Source of the DNA: Choristoneura fumiferana
Lineage: Eukaryota; Arthropoda; Insecta; Lepidoptera; Tortricidae
Assembly: GCF_025370935.1 (NCBI RefSeq)
Contig: NC_133472.1
Coordinates: 41,932,849 to 41,996,848 of the forward strand
Length of the DNA stretch: 64,000 bases
Direction: 5' to 3'
In this document: positions 1 to 12,712 of the stretch, piece by piece
How the letters are laid out: each line of letters starts with the position of its first letter
How positions within the stretch are numbered: position 1 is the stretch's first letter
Notes under the pieces: model-generated
Told to the model about the DNA's origin: nothing
Databases searched by the model: none
Seen by the model: only the letters and a program-made list of their open reading frames with translations
Program-made: the position numbers and the translations under genes

Positions 1-60
1 TGTCCCGCCATCTCCTCTTGGGTCTGCCTCTGCTCCTATGCCCATCCTCGATCCCAATTC
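1..60 (-). mobile_element. RTE-like LINE fragment, 3' coding end
   Basis: Read on the minus strand this encodes a stretch like GHRSRGRPKRRWRD, the C-terminal tail of lepidopteran RTE-type non-LTR retrotransposon proteins. The same motif recurs at 53222-53510. It is cut by the window edge. Confidence 0.6.
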
Positions 61-89
61 GGAAAATAGTAGTTTAAAAAAAAAAAAAG

Positions 90-165
90 ATTGTGGTAGC
101 AATCCGGCCGGACCTTGCACAAGGTCCTACCACCTGCAAAAGCCTGTGCGTGAGAAATTAAGAAA
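90..165 (-). repeat. REP-C dispersed repeat, 5' fragment
   Basis: Minus-strand copy of the segment around GGTGGTAGGACCTTGTGC that also starts the fuller plus-strand copy at 54185-54470. It is preceded by an A-rich run. It lies immediately left of INPP4 exon 7. Confidence 0.6.
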
Positions 166-208
166 GAAAACCTAGTCTGATAACCGCGCCTCAGAAGAGT
201 CCACTGAC

Positions 209-391
209 CTTTCTGCAGCTCGGCTTGAAGTGCGCCTCCGGAGCGAGCAGGCAACGCGGCAGTGCAATAGTGCTTCAACAGCGTAACATGAGCGCTCACT
301 AGCTCCAGCTGTTTGTTCTGCCAGTGCCCACAGATCTCGCCGACTGAGAGGAGCTCTTCTAAAAGCTCTTTCGCGTTGGATGAAGATGTCG
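209..391 (-). CDS. INPP4: INPP4 exon 7 (apparent frame break)
   Basis: Preceded by a T-rich tract and acceptor TTTTTTAG; a weak donor GTCAGT follows. The start reads DIFIQRE in the phase left by exon 6. The rest, ELLEELLSVGEICGHWQNKQ and onward, is in another frame. The switch falls at the three-base run 369-371 and needs one base removed or two added. Homology of this exon is inferred from its position and helical pattern in INPP4. Confidence 0.6.
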
Positions 392-3300
392 CTAAAAAAT
401 GTTTTTTTTTTGCAAACTGTAATAAATACGCTCACAGTTGTACCTACAATCTATACAATTTGGAAATGTCTAATGTCGGACGACGCCTGGCCGCCCGGTG
501 GTAGTTTTCCAAAAAAGGAAAAATACTTAATGTAAAGCCCACCCTATCTCTACGCAAGTAGTGTCGGCAATCAGATAGTTCTGAAAAGCCGAGGAAGTCA
601 ATAAAAAAATAAATTTAAGAATCAAAAAAACTCGACTGCCTTAAAAATACTAAAAATAAGAAAACAAGTCTGGTTGGCTAGAACTTTGTTGAGTAGCTAA
701 CTTAAAGTTCAAACAGTCGGGACCCATTAGGTAAGAATTTTGAGCGTCACGATTTAAATGGGTCCCGTCTGTTGAACTTTAAGTTAGCTACTCAACAAAG
801 TTCTAGCCCACCAGACTTGTTTTCTTCTTTTTAGTACTTTTTAAGGCAGTCGGGTTTTTGATTTTAATTTTTTTATTATTTTTCACACTTTTCTGTGAAA
901 ATGGTATATCAAAAACGGTTATACCCATATATTTTTAGAATGGGCTAATTATTAGCTTTCATTTGATACCCCACTCGATAGGTTTTAAATGAAAAACGTT
1001 TTTTCAAAACTAATATTTGGCGCCAAAAATCCGCCATTTTGGTTTTTTTAAGAATTTCATGTACCCAGTGTCACTCGCGTCATTAAGACGAATCCAATGA
1101 CGTATCATTTATCAAAATCGGTTCAGCCGTTGAGTAGTTACGAGAGGACATAGAAAATAGACAACATACATACATACGCGTCAAACACATAACCATCCTT
1201 CTTCGCAGTCGGGTAAAAATATCGGAACATGCACTCTATTCTGAACATATTAGCGGTCATGTTTCGTTTATATACGACAAACTTGGCCCACCGAAATATC
1301 CGATGACGACTGTACATTCGTTCAGAAATGATAGATTGTTCAACTGTGTTATATTTGTGACCACAGCTCTGGGATAAGGTCATATCATCCCATCATCCCA
1401 GCCTATATACGTCCCACTGCTGGGCACAGGCCTCCTCTCAGAACAAGAGGGCTTGGGCCATAGTTCCCACGCGGGCCCAGTGCGGATTGGGAACTTCACA
1501 CGCACCATTGAATTTCTTCGCAGGTTTGTGCAGGTTTCCTCACGATGTTTTCTTCACCGCAAAGCTCGTGGTAAATTTCAAATGTAATTCCGCACATGAA
1601 TTTCGAAAAACTCAAGAGGTGGCGAACCCACGACCCTCTGTTTGAAGGCGATAGGTTCAAACCACTAGGCACCACGGCTTCATATGCCGAAGCAATTTTC
1701 AAACAATTATTATTGTCGCAGTTTGAAGCAATGTAATGAAAATTATTTAAGATACTCACAGCAGCTCAGCGGGCATTTGAAAGCACAACTTCGCCTCAGC
1801 CATGATTTCGTGCACTGTGATATCTCCACCCAATCCCGAATGAAACCTATACGTGACCTGATGGCTGTTCACAAAATTCTGCTTCAACAACGTCCGTATG
1901 ATGGGGAACTTGAGTTTTAACCCGAGTCTTTGGCGGAAGGGATTGAGAACGCCGATGGCAGAGGACCTTCTGTGGTATCTCTATGCTGTTTTTGTCGTGT
2001 GTATGACTCGGGCTGGTGCCAATGTATGATGGTTCCAAGCTCCATCCGTTAATGGTTACGAAGCCTACTGTTTTGTTCTCTCTGGTTGATAGGGCTACTC
2101 GGAGACGCTGGGCTTCCTGTTAGGGAATAGTTATTTGTGTCACAAGGGAGCAAAATTATGTATTTACGGCGAGGGCGTACATTGAATCCAGAATGTAGCG
2201 AAGGATTCTACAATAGAATCCAGAGTGTAGCGAGGGATTCTAAAGTAGAATCTAAGCGTGATGATGATGATATTATTAAAATTTAACATGAAATGTTAAA
2301 GAAGTTAATTCCTCAAAAAGTTTATTAAGTAGTCGTTTTCTTTTAATTCAAGTTCTTAAAATTACACAACGGTTGTACAGTGGGGGTAGGAAAACTTCGT
2401 CAGTTATTAAATTGATTCCTTTACAAAGTCATAGACTCTTAGTACGTTTTGAAACAAAGTACTAAGTAGTCAAGTGCACATCAAATTATACTTACTTGAC
2501 ATGATAACAAAGGTCAACATAGTATACACCTCTAACATATATCTAGTTTCATATCGATACAAAACTTTCGTAAGGGTTTCAATCAAATAAAATGTTCTAT
2601 TTAATTGTCAGTGTTTGTCAGTGCAAGGTGTAGTGGTAGGGTTGGTATGTCACCTGATTAATGTAAGCAGGTTGACAGGTTGACGCAGTATGATCTACTC
2701 AATCGGTAGAGCAGATTATCGCTCATACTGAGCAAAGGAAAATAGATCTTAGTGTGACGAACTTTTTTTAACCGACTATCTTTTTATCGATATCAACTAA
2801 TAAAATGAGTCAAGGACCGTCGTGGACACGATGGGCATGCCCACAACCCTAATGGACTTGTGACAATACACTTTCACGGTCTATCGAGATGCTCGGATGA
2901 CCTATGTCTTGATAGCGGAAAAGGGGTAATAATCCAATTCAAAGGTCGTTCATGCACGAGTCAGGGTCATGGGAGAGTTCATGCTCCGGCTCGCACTTGA
3001 CCGATTTTCGGGTGGCCATGGCCACAACCTTTTTTGGGGGCTGGTGACGCACTTGAAATTACTGTAATGTGTCCGCGCACTATTAAACGTCAGTACAGAT
3101 TTGAACCCGTCAATCCGGCGTTGAAAGAAAGAGAGAAAAGAGAGAAAGGTTTATTTTGGCTCCAAAAGTACCACCTAAAAACTAAGACTAGAACTAGCAC
3201 TAAAACTATGTTAGTTGGTGACACGGCAGGATAGCAAAAAGGGTCTCCAACTCTCCACTCAGCATGTGTTGCCGCACATTATCAGCAACGCTGGTTTTCT

Positions 3301-6300
3301 GCGGAGTCCAAATTGGCCTATAAAGCACCTGATATCATCATCATCCCAGCCTGAGATGAGTGGGCTGGGCAGCAGTTCCCACGCGGGCCCAGTGCGGATT
3401 GGGAATCTCAACACACACGTTGAATTGCTTCGCAGGTTTGTTGTGCAGGTTTCCTCACGATGTTTTACTTCACCGTAAAGCTCGTGGTAAATCTCAATGT
3501 AAATCCGCACATGAATTTAAAAAACTCAGAGGTGCGAGCCGGGTTTGACCACACGATCCTCTGTTGAGAGGCCATAGGTCATACCGCTCGCCGCCACGGC
3601 TCAGCACTGATATGAAATAAAAAAAAAATCTAAAACAAGTAACTAAAGCAAGGACCTTTAAAGCGCCCAAACACCATACCTGTAATGGTGGTGAGAGTGA
3701 GCGACGTGAACCCCATGGGCACCGCCGTCTCGGAAACGCGCTCCTTGACGTCGTAGACGGCTATACGGACGACCGCCTCCCCGTGAGACCGTCGCTCGCT
3801 CGGAACAGTATCGTCTTGGAGAAGCACGGGTTGCTGCATGTCTGGAAAGGGATGCTCATATTCAAATGCTAGTATTTCTTTCTCTGTCTAATCTTGAATA
3901 TCAAAACGTTATAACTTTTGTTATAACCTCCGGCCAGTGTGCAATAGAATGTACACAACGAGTTCAAAGGAATTATGGACTTAAACAATCAAAACGTTTT
4001 AACTTTTGTTATATCCTCCGGCCAATGTGCAAAGAATGTACAACGAGTTCAAAGGAATTATGGACTTAAAACATGTAAGAAAGTAAAATTCTTGTTTCTC
4101 TATATTGTTTTACACCACGTCAATAAAATTTATTTCCGAAACAATTAGATTCAAAGCGAGCGCGAGATATATCAAGTTTAAATAATGACAATTCCGTTCA
4201 ACAACATGCATTGTCAAGCTATGATTTATTAAATAAAGTAAAAATAACCTAACCAATCAGAAACGTTGATAAAGCTGCAACGTCGGGGATTGCAATTTCA
4301 AAGTTCAAAATCTTAAAAAACGGAAGAACCGGTTTCTATGTAACATAGCTAAGAACACGCAATCATATATAAGAGCCGCATCGAAATCGGTTCATCTGTT
4401 TAAGAGCTAATATGCCACAGACAGACAGAGATTAGCGTCAAATTTATATCACCCCTCTTTTTGTGTCGGGGGTTAAACATGTATCGACCACGACGGTCTG
4501 TGGAATATGAAACCCTAAAATCGAAAACGTAATATTCTCTCCCTTTACGGCTTGAACGATTCGAATTTGATGAAATTATCGGAAAAGGAGACCTTTGCAC
4601 TAGAGGTGAGACGTACTAGGCAAAACGCGGACTGAGTCTTGCGAGTACGCGTCCACAAAAAGACTAGGTCCACGAGTATCTACGAGTACTTCACTCAATT
4701 GACTTATTGCGTAAACAAAATGATTCCCGTAAATGCGCTCCCGTGATTGCGTATACACCGTACTAGTTTTAGTAGTTTTACGAACATCGAACTACCGAAT
4801 TCAGCGTCATAGTTCAGTCTTCACACTTCATGTTTTTTTTAATTTAAACTTATATTAAATACCGACTAAAAACTTCCCTACATACTTTACACAGGCTTAG
4901 GACTGTCAGCAAATTTTATAAATTATTCAATAAAAAAGTTGTCAATAAAACGTTGTCAGCCGCCGTACTCCTAAATACTCGTACGCTAAAAGAATCGCGG
5001 GCGGGAACGCGTACTCACGCGTCCAAGCTAAAACCTATTCCAGTAAATACGTCTCACCTTTCTTACCTTTCTCTTTCACCGTCTTACCTTTGCACCTTGG
5101 GTTCAAGTTTTTCCGAGACTTCAAAGTTGCAAATATGGATTTATTTTTGGTAAGTAAATCCACGCGTACTTCAATTGTAAGAATAACTTGCCGAACGTAC
5201 TATGTGGAGTACAATTTTTTCAATGAAATGTCTACATTAAATTCATTGGAGTAATTTCGTAAATCATAAAACTGATAATTCTTGGCTCGGTCTGTACAAT
5301 TATCACACCTGAATGCAGCGATCGAGTTTTTTTTATGGTTGTTGGAGCGGCGATAGAATTACGAGAGGTTTTCATTAAGTAAAAGAGAATGATAAACTCT
5401 TTGGTTAGGAAACAAAAAAGAATTGGCAGTCGTTTGTTTTTAGGGTTCCGGAACCCAAATGGCAAAAACGGAACCCTTATAGTTTCGCCATGTCTGTCTG
5501 TCCGTCCGTCCGCGGCTTAGCTCAGGGACTATCAATGCTAGAAAGCTGTAATTTTGCACGGATATATATGTAAACTATGCCGACAAAATGGTATAATAAA
5601 AAGGTAAAAAAATTTTTTTTAGCGTACCTCCCATAGACGTAAAGTGGGGGTGATTTTTTTTTCTCATCCAACCCTATAGTGTAGGGTATATGGATAGGCC
5701 TTTTAAAACCATTAGGGGTTTGCTAAGCGATATGGTTGCGAAATATTCAACTTTAAAGTGCAAATATTCATTAAAATCGAGCGTCCCCTCCCCCCTCTAA
5801 AATCTAAACCGGTGGGTGGAAAAATTTTAAAAAAATCAGGATGGTAGTAAGTATATCAAACTTTCAAGGAAAACTATAACGGTTAAGTTTGCTTGAGAAT
5901 TATTAGTAGTTTAAGAGTAAATAGCAGCCTAGGGTATAAAATATACCTAAACTATGGAAGATTCCGTATAAAATACGAAATTCTTAGAAAAACATCACTT
6001 GATTTTTTCGTAATGGCTACGGAACCCTATTTTGGGCGTGTCCGACACGCTCTTGACCGGTTTTTTTTTTCAAAAACCGAACACATTTATTTTGTGTTGT
6101 CGGAGCAAATTGGCAAAATTTGAAAATAGAAGTTCGTGCTTGAAAAATTGTAACACTATGTTATGTATGTCTATAAAAAGGTCTCGACTCAGTTTTGTTT
6201 ATGAGAGGGCGGCAAAAGAGCGTGGGGTCAACTGGGAGATGAGGTCATTACTCCGCCGCCATTTTTAACCGTCAACTAAATACGCCGATCCCATCCAAAT

Positions 6301-9300
6301 TAATAATAATAATAACCTTACCTGCATCGTGTGTTCGCCTTGCTGGACGCACCGCCCGCGTAAGGCTGCAAACGCATTTTACCCAAGTAGTGCACTTTTC
6401 ACTCTACGCGTGCGATGCGTCCGGCTGCGTCTTATCAACTGATAAAAGCTTGGGTGATTGTGCAAAGGATGCAGGGGGTGGGGGGTGGGGGTATAAGGGT
6501 GACAACTAACCTGCGCGAGGTATCAATAATATTACTTTGTAACAGGTGGTCATAAATCGAACCTGTAGTACAAGTCGCACCTTTGAAATTAAACTGAAAC
6601 AATTTTATATTATTCACATTCCCAAAATAAATTTTAAATGAAACACACAATGTGATTGAATTTTAAAATGAAAAAAAAAAACGAATTATTTCAGTTTAAT
6701 TTTAAAGGTGCGAAGTTCTTATTTGACGACCGGATGGTCAAGTAATTAGAGAACCTGACTATGAAGCTTGAGGTTCCGGGTTCGATTCCCGGCCGGGGCA
6801 GATATTTTTATGAATAATACGAATGTTTGTTCTCGGGTCTTGGATGTTTAATATGTATTTAAGTAAATGAAACAAAAATGACGAGAAGCACGTCAAAGTT
6901 CGGGGGTGGACGCCCGTGACCCGTGAAATCCTCCTTAGTAAAAAAAAATACGTAGGTGTGACGTCACATGGAACTTTACCCGACTAGGTATAATATCCAT
7001 ATTTTTTTGTGTTTAATTAACAAAAAAATACTTTTTTTGTTATCTAAGTGGCGGACTAATTATATATTTTGAAAAATAATAGCCTATTATTTTCATCATC
7101 ATCATCGCACCCTATATACGTCCCACTGCTGGGCAGAGGCCTCCTCTCGGAATGAGGTATTTTGGATTAAAAGAATAGGCACTGGTTTTCCGTTGGAACA
7201 AAAGTATAATCAAAGTCACATATCAAAAATCCATAGACAATAAAAAGATGTATTAAAACCTAAAAGACTCTAAAAAGTTGTGCAATCTTGCACATTCTCC
7301 CCTTTTTTAAAGGGACGAGGATCTGGGCTAACTTCTTCTGTGATCTGAGAAAGGCGCCAGCAGCGGTGGTGACTTCTGCGACTCGAACTACCCCATCTCG
7401 TCCAGGGTACAGCCGGGTGAAGCGATCTTTGAGCCACGAACGACAGAGCAGATCGGAATCATTAAAATCGCAGAAAATTATTATGCCAATCACTATGTCA
7501 CTCTCTGCAATTGCGGGTGGAGTGCAGCCTTCTGTTCTGGGTGGTAATAAGGATAGATTTACGTTCATCCAGCATTGCCAGAAATGATCGGCTAGCCTGT
7601 CAGCACTTCGCCATCTGCTCCTGCCGAGATCAGATTTGTTAAGAGCTGCGGGAACTGGGCGCTCAGATGATGCTCCGAGAATCAGGTGCGCTGGCATTAG
7701 TACCTCGTCGGCATCTTCCAGCAAAATACGAGTTAGTGGCCGTGAATTTACCATAACTTCAGCTTCTGTCGCAAAGGTTGTCAAAACTTCATCAGAAAGA
7801 GCTCTTTCTTGTAGCGTTTCTTCTAGCACATATTATTCTTGACGCTGCAGATCTGTTGCTTTCACGTTCTCGCCATTAAAGCTTGATGTATTCAGTCGAA
7901 ATTTAATGTTGCTACGACTATTTGACGAGGCATGTGATAATTTCGTTGATGAAGGGTGACAACTTGAAAAGGGGCAACTGCTTTGTGGCAAAGGCTTTTC
8001 TGTACTTCTCTGCCGTAAGATGTGGGCTTCAGGTAGTTGTAAATCACCTACAGATACTCTTCTGGCCAAATTGAAAATTAGAAGATATTGGGCATACTAG
8101 GAGAGGATGTGCAAGCAGGTTGGAAGGTACACAAACTTCCTTCTAGACGAGGCAGATTAAAATGAAGGTCTCGACTTTGTAGACTACGCATACGCAATAA
8201 TGAAATGAATTGATGCGCTTTGCCGTTGCTCGCACCATTCTCATCCAGGAGCCGAAATGATTTGGATTTGCGGAGACTGGTGCGGGCAGATCAGTTTCAG
8301 TGATAAGATGAATAAGAGCATTTTGTTTATACTCTTTACGGCCTAGTCTGCTAATATCGATCTAAAGCTCAGCGGGCCAGTCTGAAGAAATTAGGAAAGC
8401 AGATACTGAACTGTAGCGACATTCTGGAGAAAACGCAGAGTGTTTAAAGTAAGTGGCAACATCCGCAGCGTTTAAGTCACTCGGGATCCCACGAAAGGCT
8501 TGAGGGCGCGAGCGTCACTACGAAGCCAACCCAGAGCGGTAATTGAATTAAACCAGAAACCACATCGCAAAAGCATCAGACGGTGGGCTTCGCCTATAGA
8601 CGTCGCAAGACGTGCAGTTATTAAATAGAGCGCCTTGTAACTCTAAGTCGAAAATTTAAACAGATTTAAGTGGCGAAAGCTGTACTTTGCCACAGATGAG
8701 AGAGAGAGCCTAATGTCACCGTCCTTGTAACTAAGGTGCCAGTAGATGACAGCTGCAAATGCACACTCACTCGCATCTGAGAACAAATAGAATTCGCAAC
8801 TCACTGCCTTGAGATCACTCAAGTTATAGCGCCGTGGAATAGGCAAGCTCTAAATTGAGATTAGGCCTTGGTACCGTAACTTCCACGCAGCGCAGTCTCC
8901 TTGAGGGAGCTCTTAGCTCCAGTCCACACCCTTGCGCCAAGCGTCTTGAAGCAAGATGCGACCGCAAACAACGATGAGAGCGATGCGATGGTTTCGAGCG
9001 CCGTGCACTCGAGAACCTGCACAACGCACTCGTGCTCGGCGCTGTGGGCTTAATTTCTGTTAATTTTATTGAATTGAGTTTACTTTGTGGCCTAATAAGA
9101 TTTTCTAAAATAAAACGATCATTTTTTATTTCAGGCTCGTTCAGTGTGGTGTGGTTGACAACGTCAACTTGTCTAGTCTTGCTGCAACCGAAACCAAACA
9201 AAACCCAGCCCAAAGCAGTCAGAATAGCAACGGGTTGTGTGTTGGTTCCCTTGCGCGTAGCTATGGCAAAAGATAAATGCCAGTTATCAATACCTATGAT

Positions 9301-12300
9301 CACCATTGGTTTAACGTCCTCATAACAAAAATTGCCAGCTATGTCAGCGAGGTACGCATACTTGCGCACGCTCTCGTGATGTGCAGACTGACGAGCAGCA
9401 CCTAAACCACTAAAAGATCTCGCCTTTTTGATGCAGTGTGTTTCAGTCGAGTGGCGACCCTTTATATTGAAATTGACGTATTGTGCGTTAACGTCTTTTT
9501 CTAGACCACCTACACAATCTAAATGAATTAGTTTTTCAGGTCCCTTAGCACCAATCCTAGCAGAAATGTCAGAGTCTATAAAGGTCCCTGTGGAGCCGTC
9601 ATCTAATAATGCGTATGTGTTAACACTACCAGAAGGTCCTGACACGGTCACGGCAACTATTTTTAATAGCGGGCGAACAGAAGACTCTTTAGGTGACGAT
9701 GAAGTTGCATGCGTCAATATTTCGTGGTCCGAGTCGTCGGACGGCGATGCCGGTGCGAGCGCCGTGGGCGCGCTGCAGGCCGCGGGCGCGTTGCGGGCCG
9801 CGGGCGCGGCTGCGCTGGACATCGATGGCGCGGGCTCGTCGTCGTCATCGTCGTCTTCCACGTCGACGTGCGAGGTGACCGCGCGCTCAAGTTTTGACCC
9901 ATGCAATAATACGTGATGACGCATGCCACAACCATCTACGCTACATACTTTTTTAGTGCAAGAAGGCTTGAATTTGTGAAAACCTTTTCGGAAACATCTG
10001 GGGCATAATTTATTATTTTTGATAAACTGCCACCTATCATTTACTGTCATTTTGACAAATTTACTGCAATTAGATAATTCATGAGTTTGTTTACATAGCG
10101 AACAAATATTTTCGGAATTATCAATCGTGTTTATTGGTGATGGAATGCTATTCGAATTATTTTCAGCAACAATATTTACCCTGTCTCTGTATGAGGTCTG
10201 CCGATCGGCGCCGGGCGACGTATAATCCATCACGCCCCCAAACCTATACTGCAGATCGACTTCACGCGACAGGAAATCTGCGAACATTTCTATTTTCGAA
10301 ACGCAATCAACACAAGAATGGGCATAATCCAACCAACGTGGACGCAGCAGTAAAGGCAGCTTGCTCCACAGTGCTTGAAATAGCTCGGGTGAACATAAAT
10401 AATCCGGCTGATTTAGCAGGCGGATAACTTCTACGCAGTTGCGTACCCGGCTCGCAAAAATAGCGAGATCTTTGCCGTCGTAGCTCACCTTAGGCAGTGC
10501 GCGCACCGCCGCCACCTCGTGCATGACGACGAGCTCGGGGCGGCCGAAGCGCGCGTCGAGCGCGGCCAGCACCGCCGCGGGCGCGCGCGCCGCCGCCAGC
10601 AGCCCCGCCACGGCCTCGCGCGCTGCTCCACGCAGAGCGCATGACAGCCTCGTTAAATTGTCACTTGCCGACAAACCTTGAGCTGTATTTTCGTAAGCTC
10701 GTTTTAAAGCTAACCAATCTAAATAAGACTTGCCGTCGAAAGTAGGCAAATCCGTCTTCGTGACGGGAGAATTAACTTTATTTATTAACTTCTCCAACGA
10801 ATTAACTAAGCGCGTCACTCCTCCGTCTTCAGGACGATACTGTTGGGGAGAGCGATCACATGCCACGGCACCCAGGCCGCGCGGTGCTCTCGGTCCCTGT
10901 GTCGCGCACTGGACCACGGTGTCATCGAATCTGAAAGGCGGGTTGGCACTAAGTAAATGTTGTTCGGTAGGATTAGGAATCACATTATTTACCCAATCCT
11001 GTTCACTAGCACGACTACGCGTGCCGCGGCTACCGCCGCGCTGGCTAGCGCCCGCCTCTATGGCAGCGAGACTAGCTTTCAGCTCAAGTTCGGCAACATG
11101 CCGCTCTCGCTCCGCCGCTCGCTCTGCCGCCGCCGCCTGGCGCTCTGCCTCCAGGCGCTCGCGTTCATTTTCTATGTCCGCTAGTCGGCGTGCGTGCAGG
11201 GCTTGAGCCTCCAGCTGCCGCGCCACTATGGTAGAGCGTGAGGTAGCGCCACTTGACGTGCGGGAAGGTGCCGACTGTGCGGCGTGTAGGGGCGGGTCCG
11301 CGCTTCGCTGCACGGACGAGGAAGACTCCTGATGCCGAAGGGGCGGGTCCGCGCTTCGCTGCACGGACGAGGAAGACTCCTGATGCCGAAGGGGCGGGTC
11401 CGCGCTTCGCTGCACGGACGAGGAAGACTCCTGATGCCGAAAGGGCGGGTCCGCGCTTCGCTGCACGGACGAGGAAGACTCCTGATGCCGAAAGGGCGGG
11501 TCCGCGCTTGGCTGCGCGGACGAGGAAGACTCCTGATGCCGAAGGGGCGGGTCCGCGCTTCGCTGCGCGGACGAGGAAGACTCCTGTTGCCCTGCCAGGG
11601 ATGTCACACCACCTCCCATGTTGGGCACGTTTACTTTTGCACTTTTGGAACGCGTATTCATAATTTTTACCGGTAGATGGACCAATATTTTGGATTAAAA
11701 GAATAGGCACTGGTTTTCCGTTGGAACAAAAGTATAATCAAAGTCACATATCAAAAATCCATAGACAATAAAAAGATGTATTAAAACCTAAAAGACTCTA
11801 AAAAGTTGTGCAATCTTGCACAAGGGGGCTTGGGCCGTAGTTCCCACGCGGGCCCACTGCGGATTGGGAACTTCACACTCACCATTGAATTGCTTCGCAG
11901 GTTGTGCAGGTTTCCTCACGATGTTTTCCATCACCGTAAGGCTCGTGTTAAATTTCAAACCTAATTTCGCACATGAATTCCGAAAAATTCAAGAAGTCTG
12001 TGCGAGACGGGTTTGAACCCACGAACCTCTGCTTGAGAGGCCATAGGTTAAACCACTCGGCCACCACGTCTTTCCTATTATTTGGTTTAAGTTATTTAAT
12101 TTAAAGTTTAATAAAACACATAGTCGTAAATACAAGTCATAGAAATTTCTGACTATGCCGTTAAATGTTATAGCTTGCTAATTTTGCGAATAGAAATTAT
12201 TATATGATCAAGTACAAAAAAATCATAATTCCAATTTAAATATTGTTTTATATTAGGACTTTCTATAAAATGTCCAACTAATTTTACGATGGAAAACCGA

Positions 12301-12675
12301 ATAGGTTTCAAAATTGGAAACATTAATTTAACGTGACACAACAAAGCTTCGTTCCAAACACATTTTACTAGGAAACCGAATAAATCCATACTAATATTAT
12401 AAATGCGAAAGTAACTCTGTCTGTCTGTCTGTCTGTCTGTCTGTTACGCTTTCACGCCTAAACCGCTGAACCGATTTGGATGAAATTTGGTACAGAGATA
12501 GAATAGACCTTGGGAAAGAACATAGGCTATCTTTTATTGCAAATAAAAGGTTTTGAGGGGTTGAAATAGGGGATGAAAATTAATATGGTGGAAGTTCGTC
12601 GCCGTCGAAGATAAAACCATGAAACTTGGCATTTAGGCCCTTAATCCCTACTAATATTATAAATGCGAAAGTAAC

Positions 12676-12712
<37 letters not shown>

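Larger units (their letters stand above)
7158..11822 (-). mobile_element. BEL/Pao LTR retrotransposon, internally deleted
   Basis: Two direct repeats of 137 bp (7158-7294 and 11686-11822), with no difference seen by eye, flank about 4.4 kb coding on the minus strand. In transcription order there is a Gag with CCHC-type zinc fingers, a retropepsin-like protease with the LLDDGSTGTFID motif, then a jump to the RNase H region (FSDASECAFAAVIYW) and the integrase C-terminal part (NSRPLTRI and a VRVAEV segment). The reverse transcriptase core is missing and the later parts carry stops and frame shifts, so the copy is not autonomous. Identical LTRs argue for recent insertion, perhaps mobilised in trans. 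It interrupts an older SINE-A inside INPP4 intron 4. No convincing target-site duplication was found. Confidence 0.88.

Noticed and set aside
10730..11206. Plus-strand open frames of 75-158 codons within the BEL region
   Set aside because: Antisense shadows of the GC-rich Gag frame; no domain.
11253..11676. Plus-strand repeat protein (RTRKTPDAEGAGPRFAA units)
   Set aside because: Reverse reading of the 51-bp Gag repeat; no start context or family resemblance.
7158..11822. Target-site duplication for the BEL element
   Set aside because: Flanks read AATGAGG and AGGGGG; only AGG could match, too short to call.
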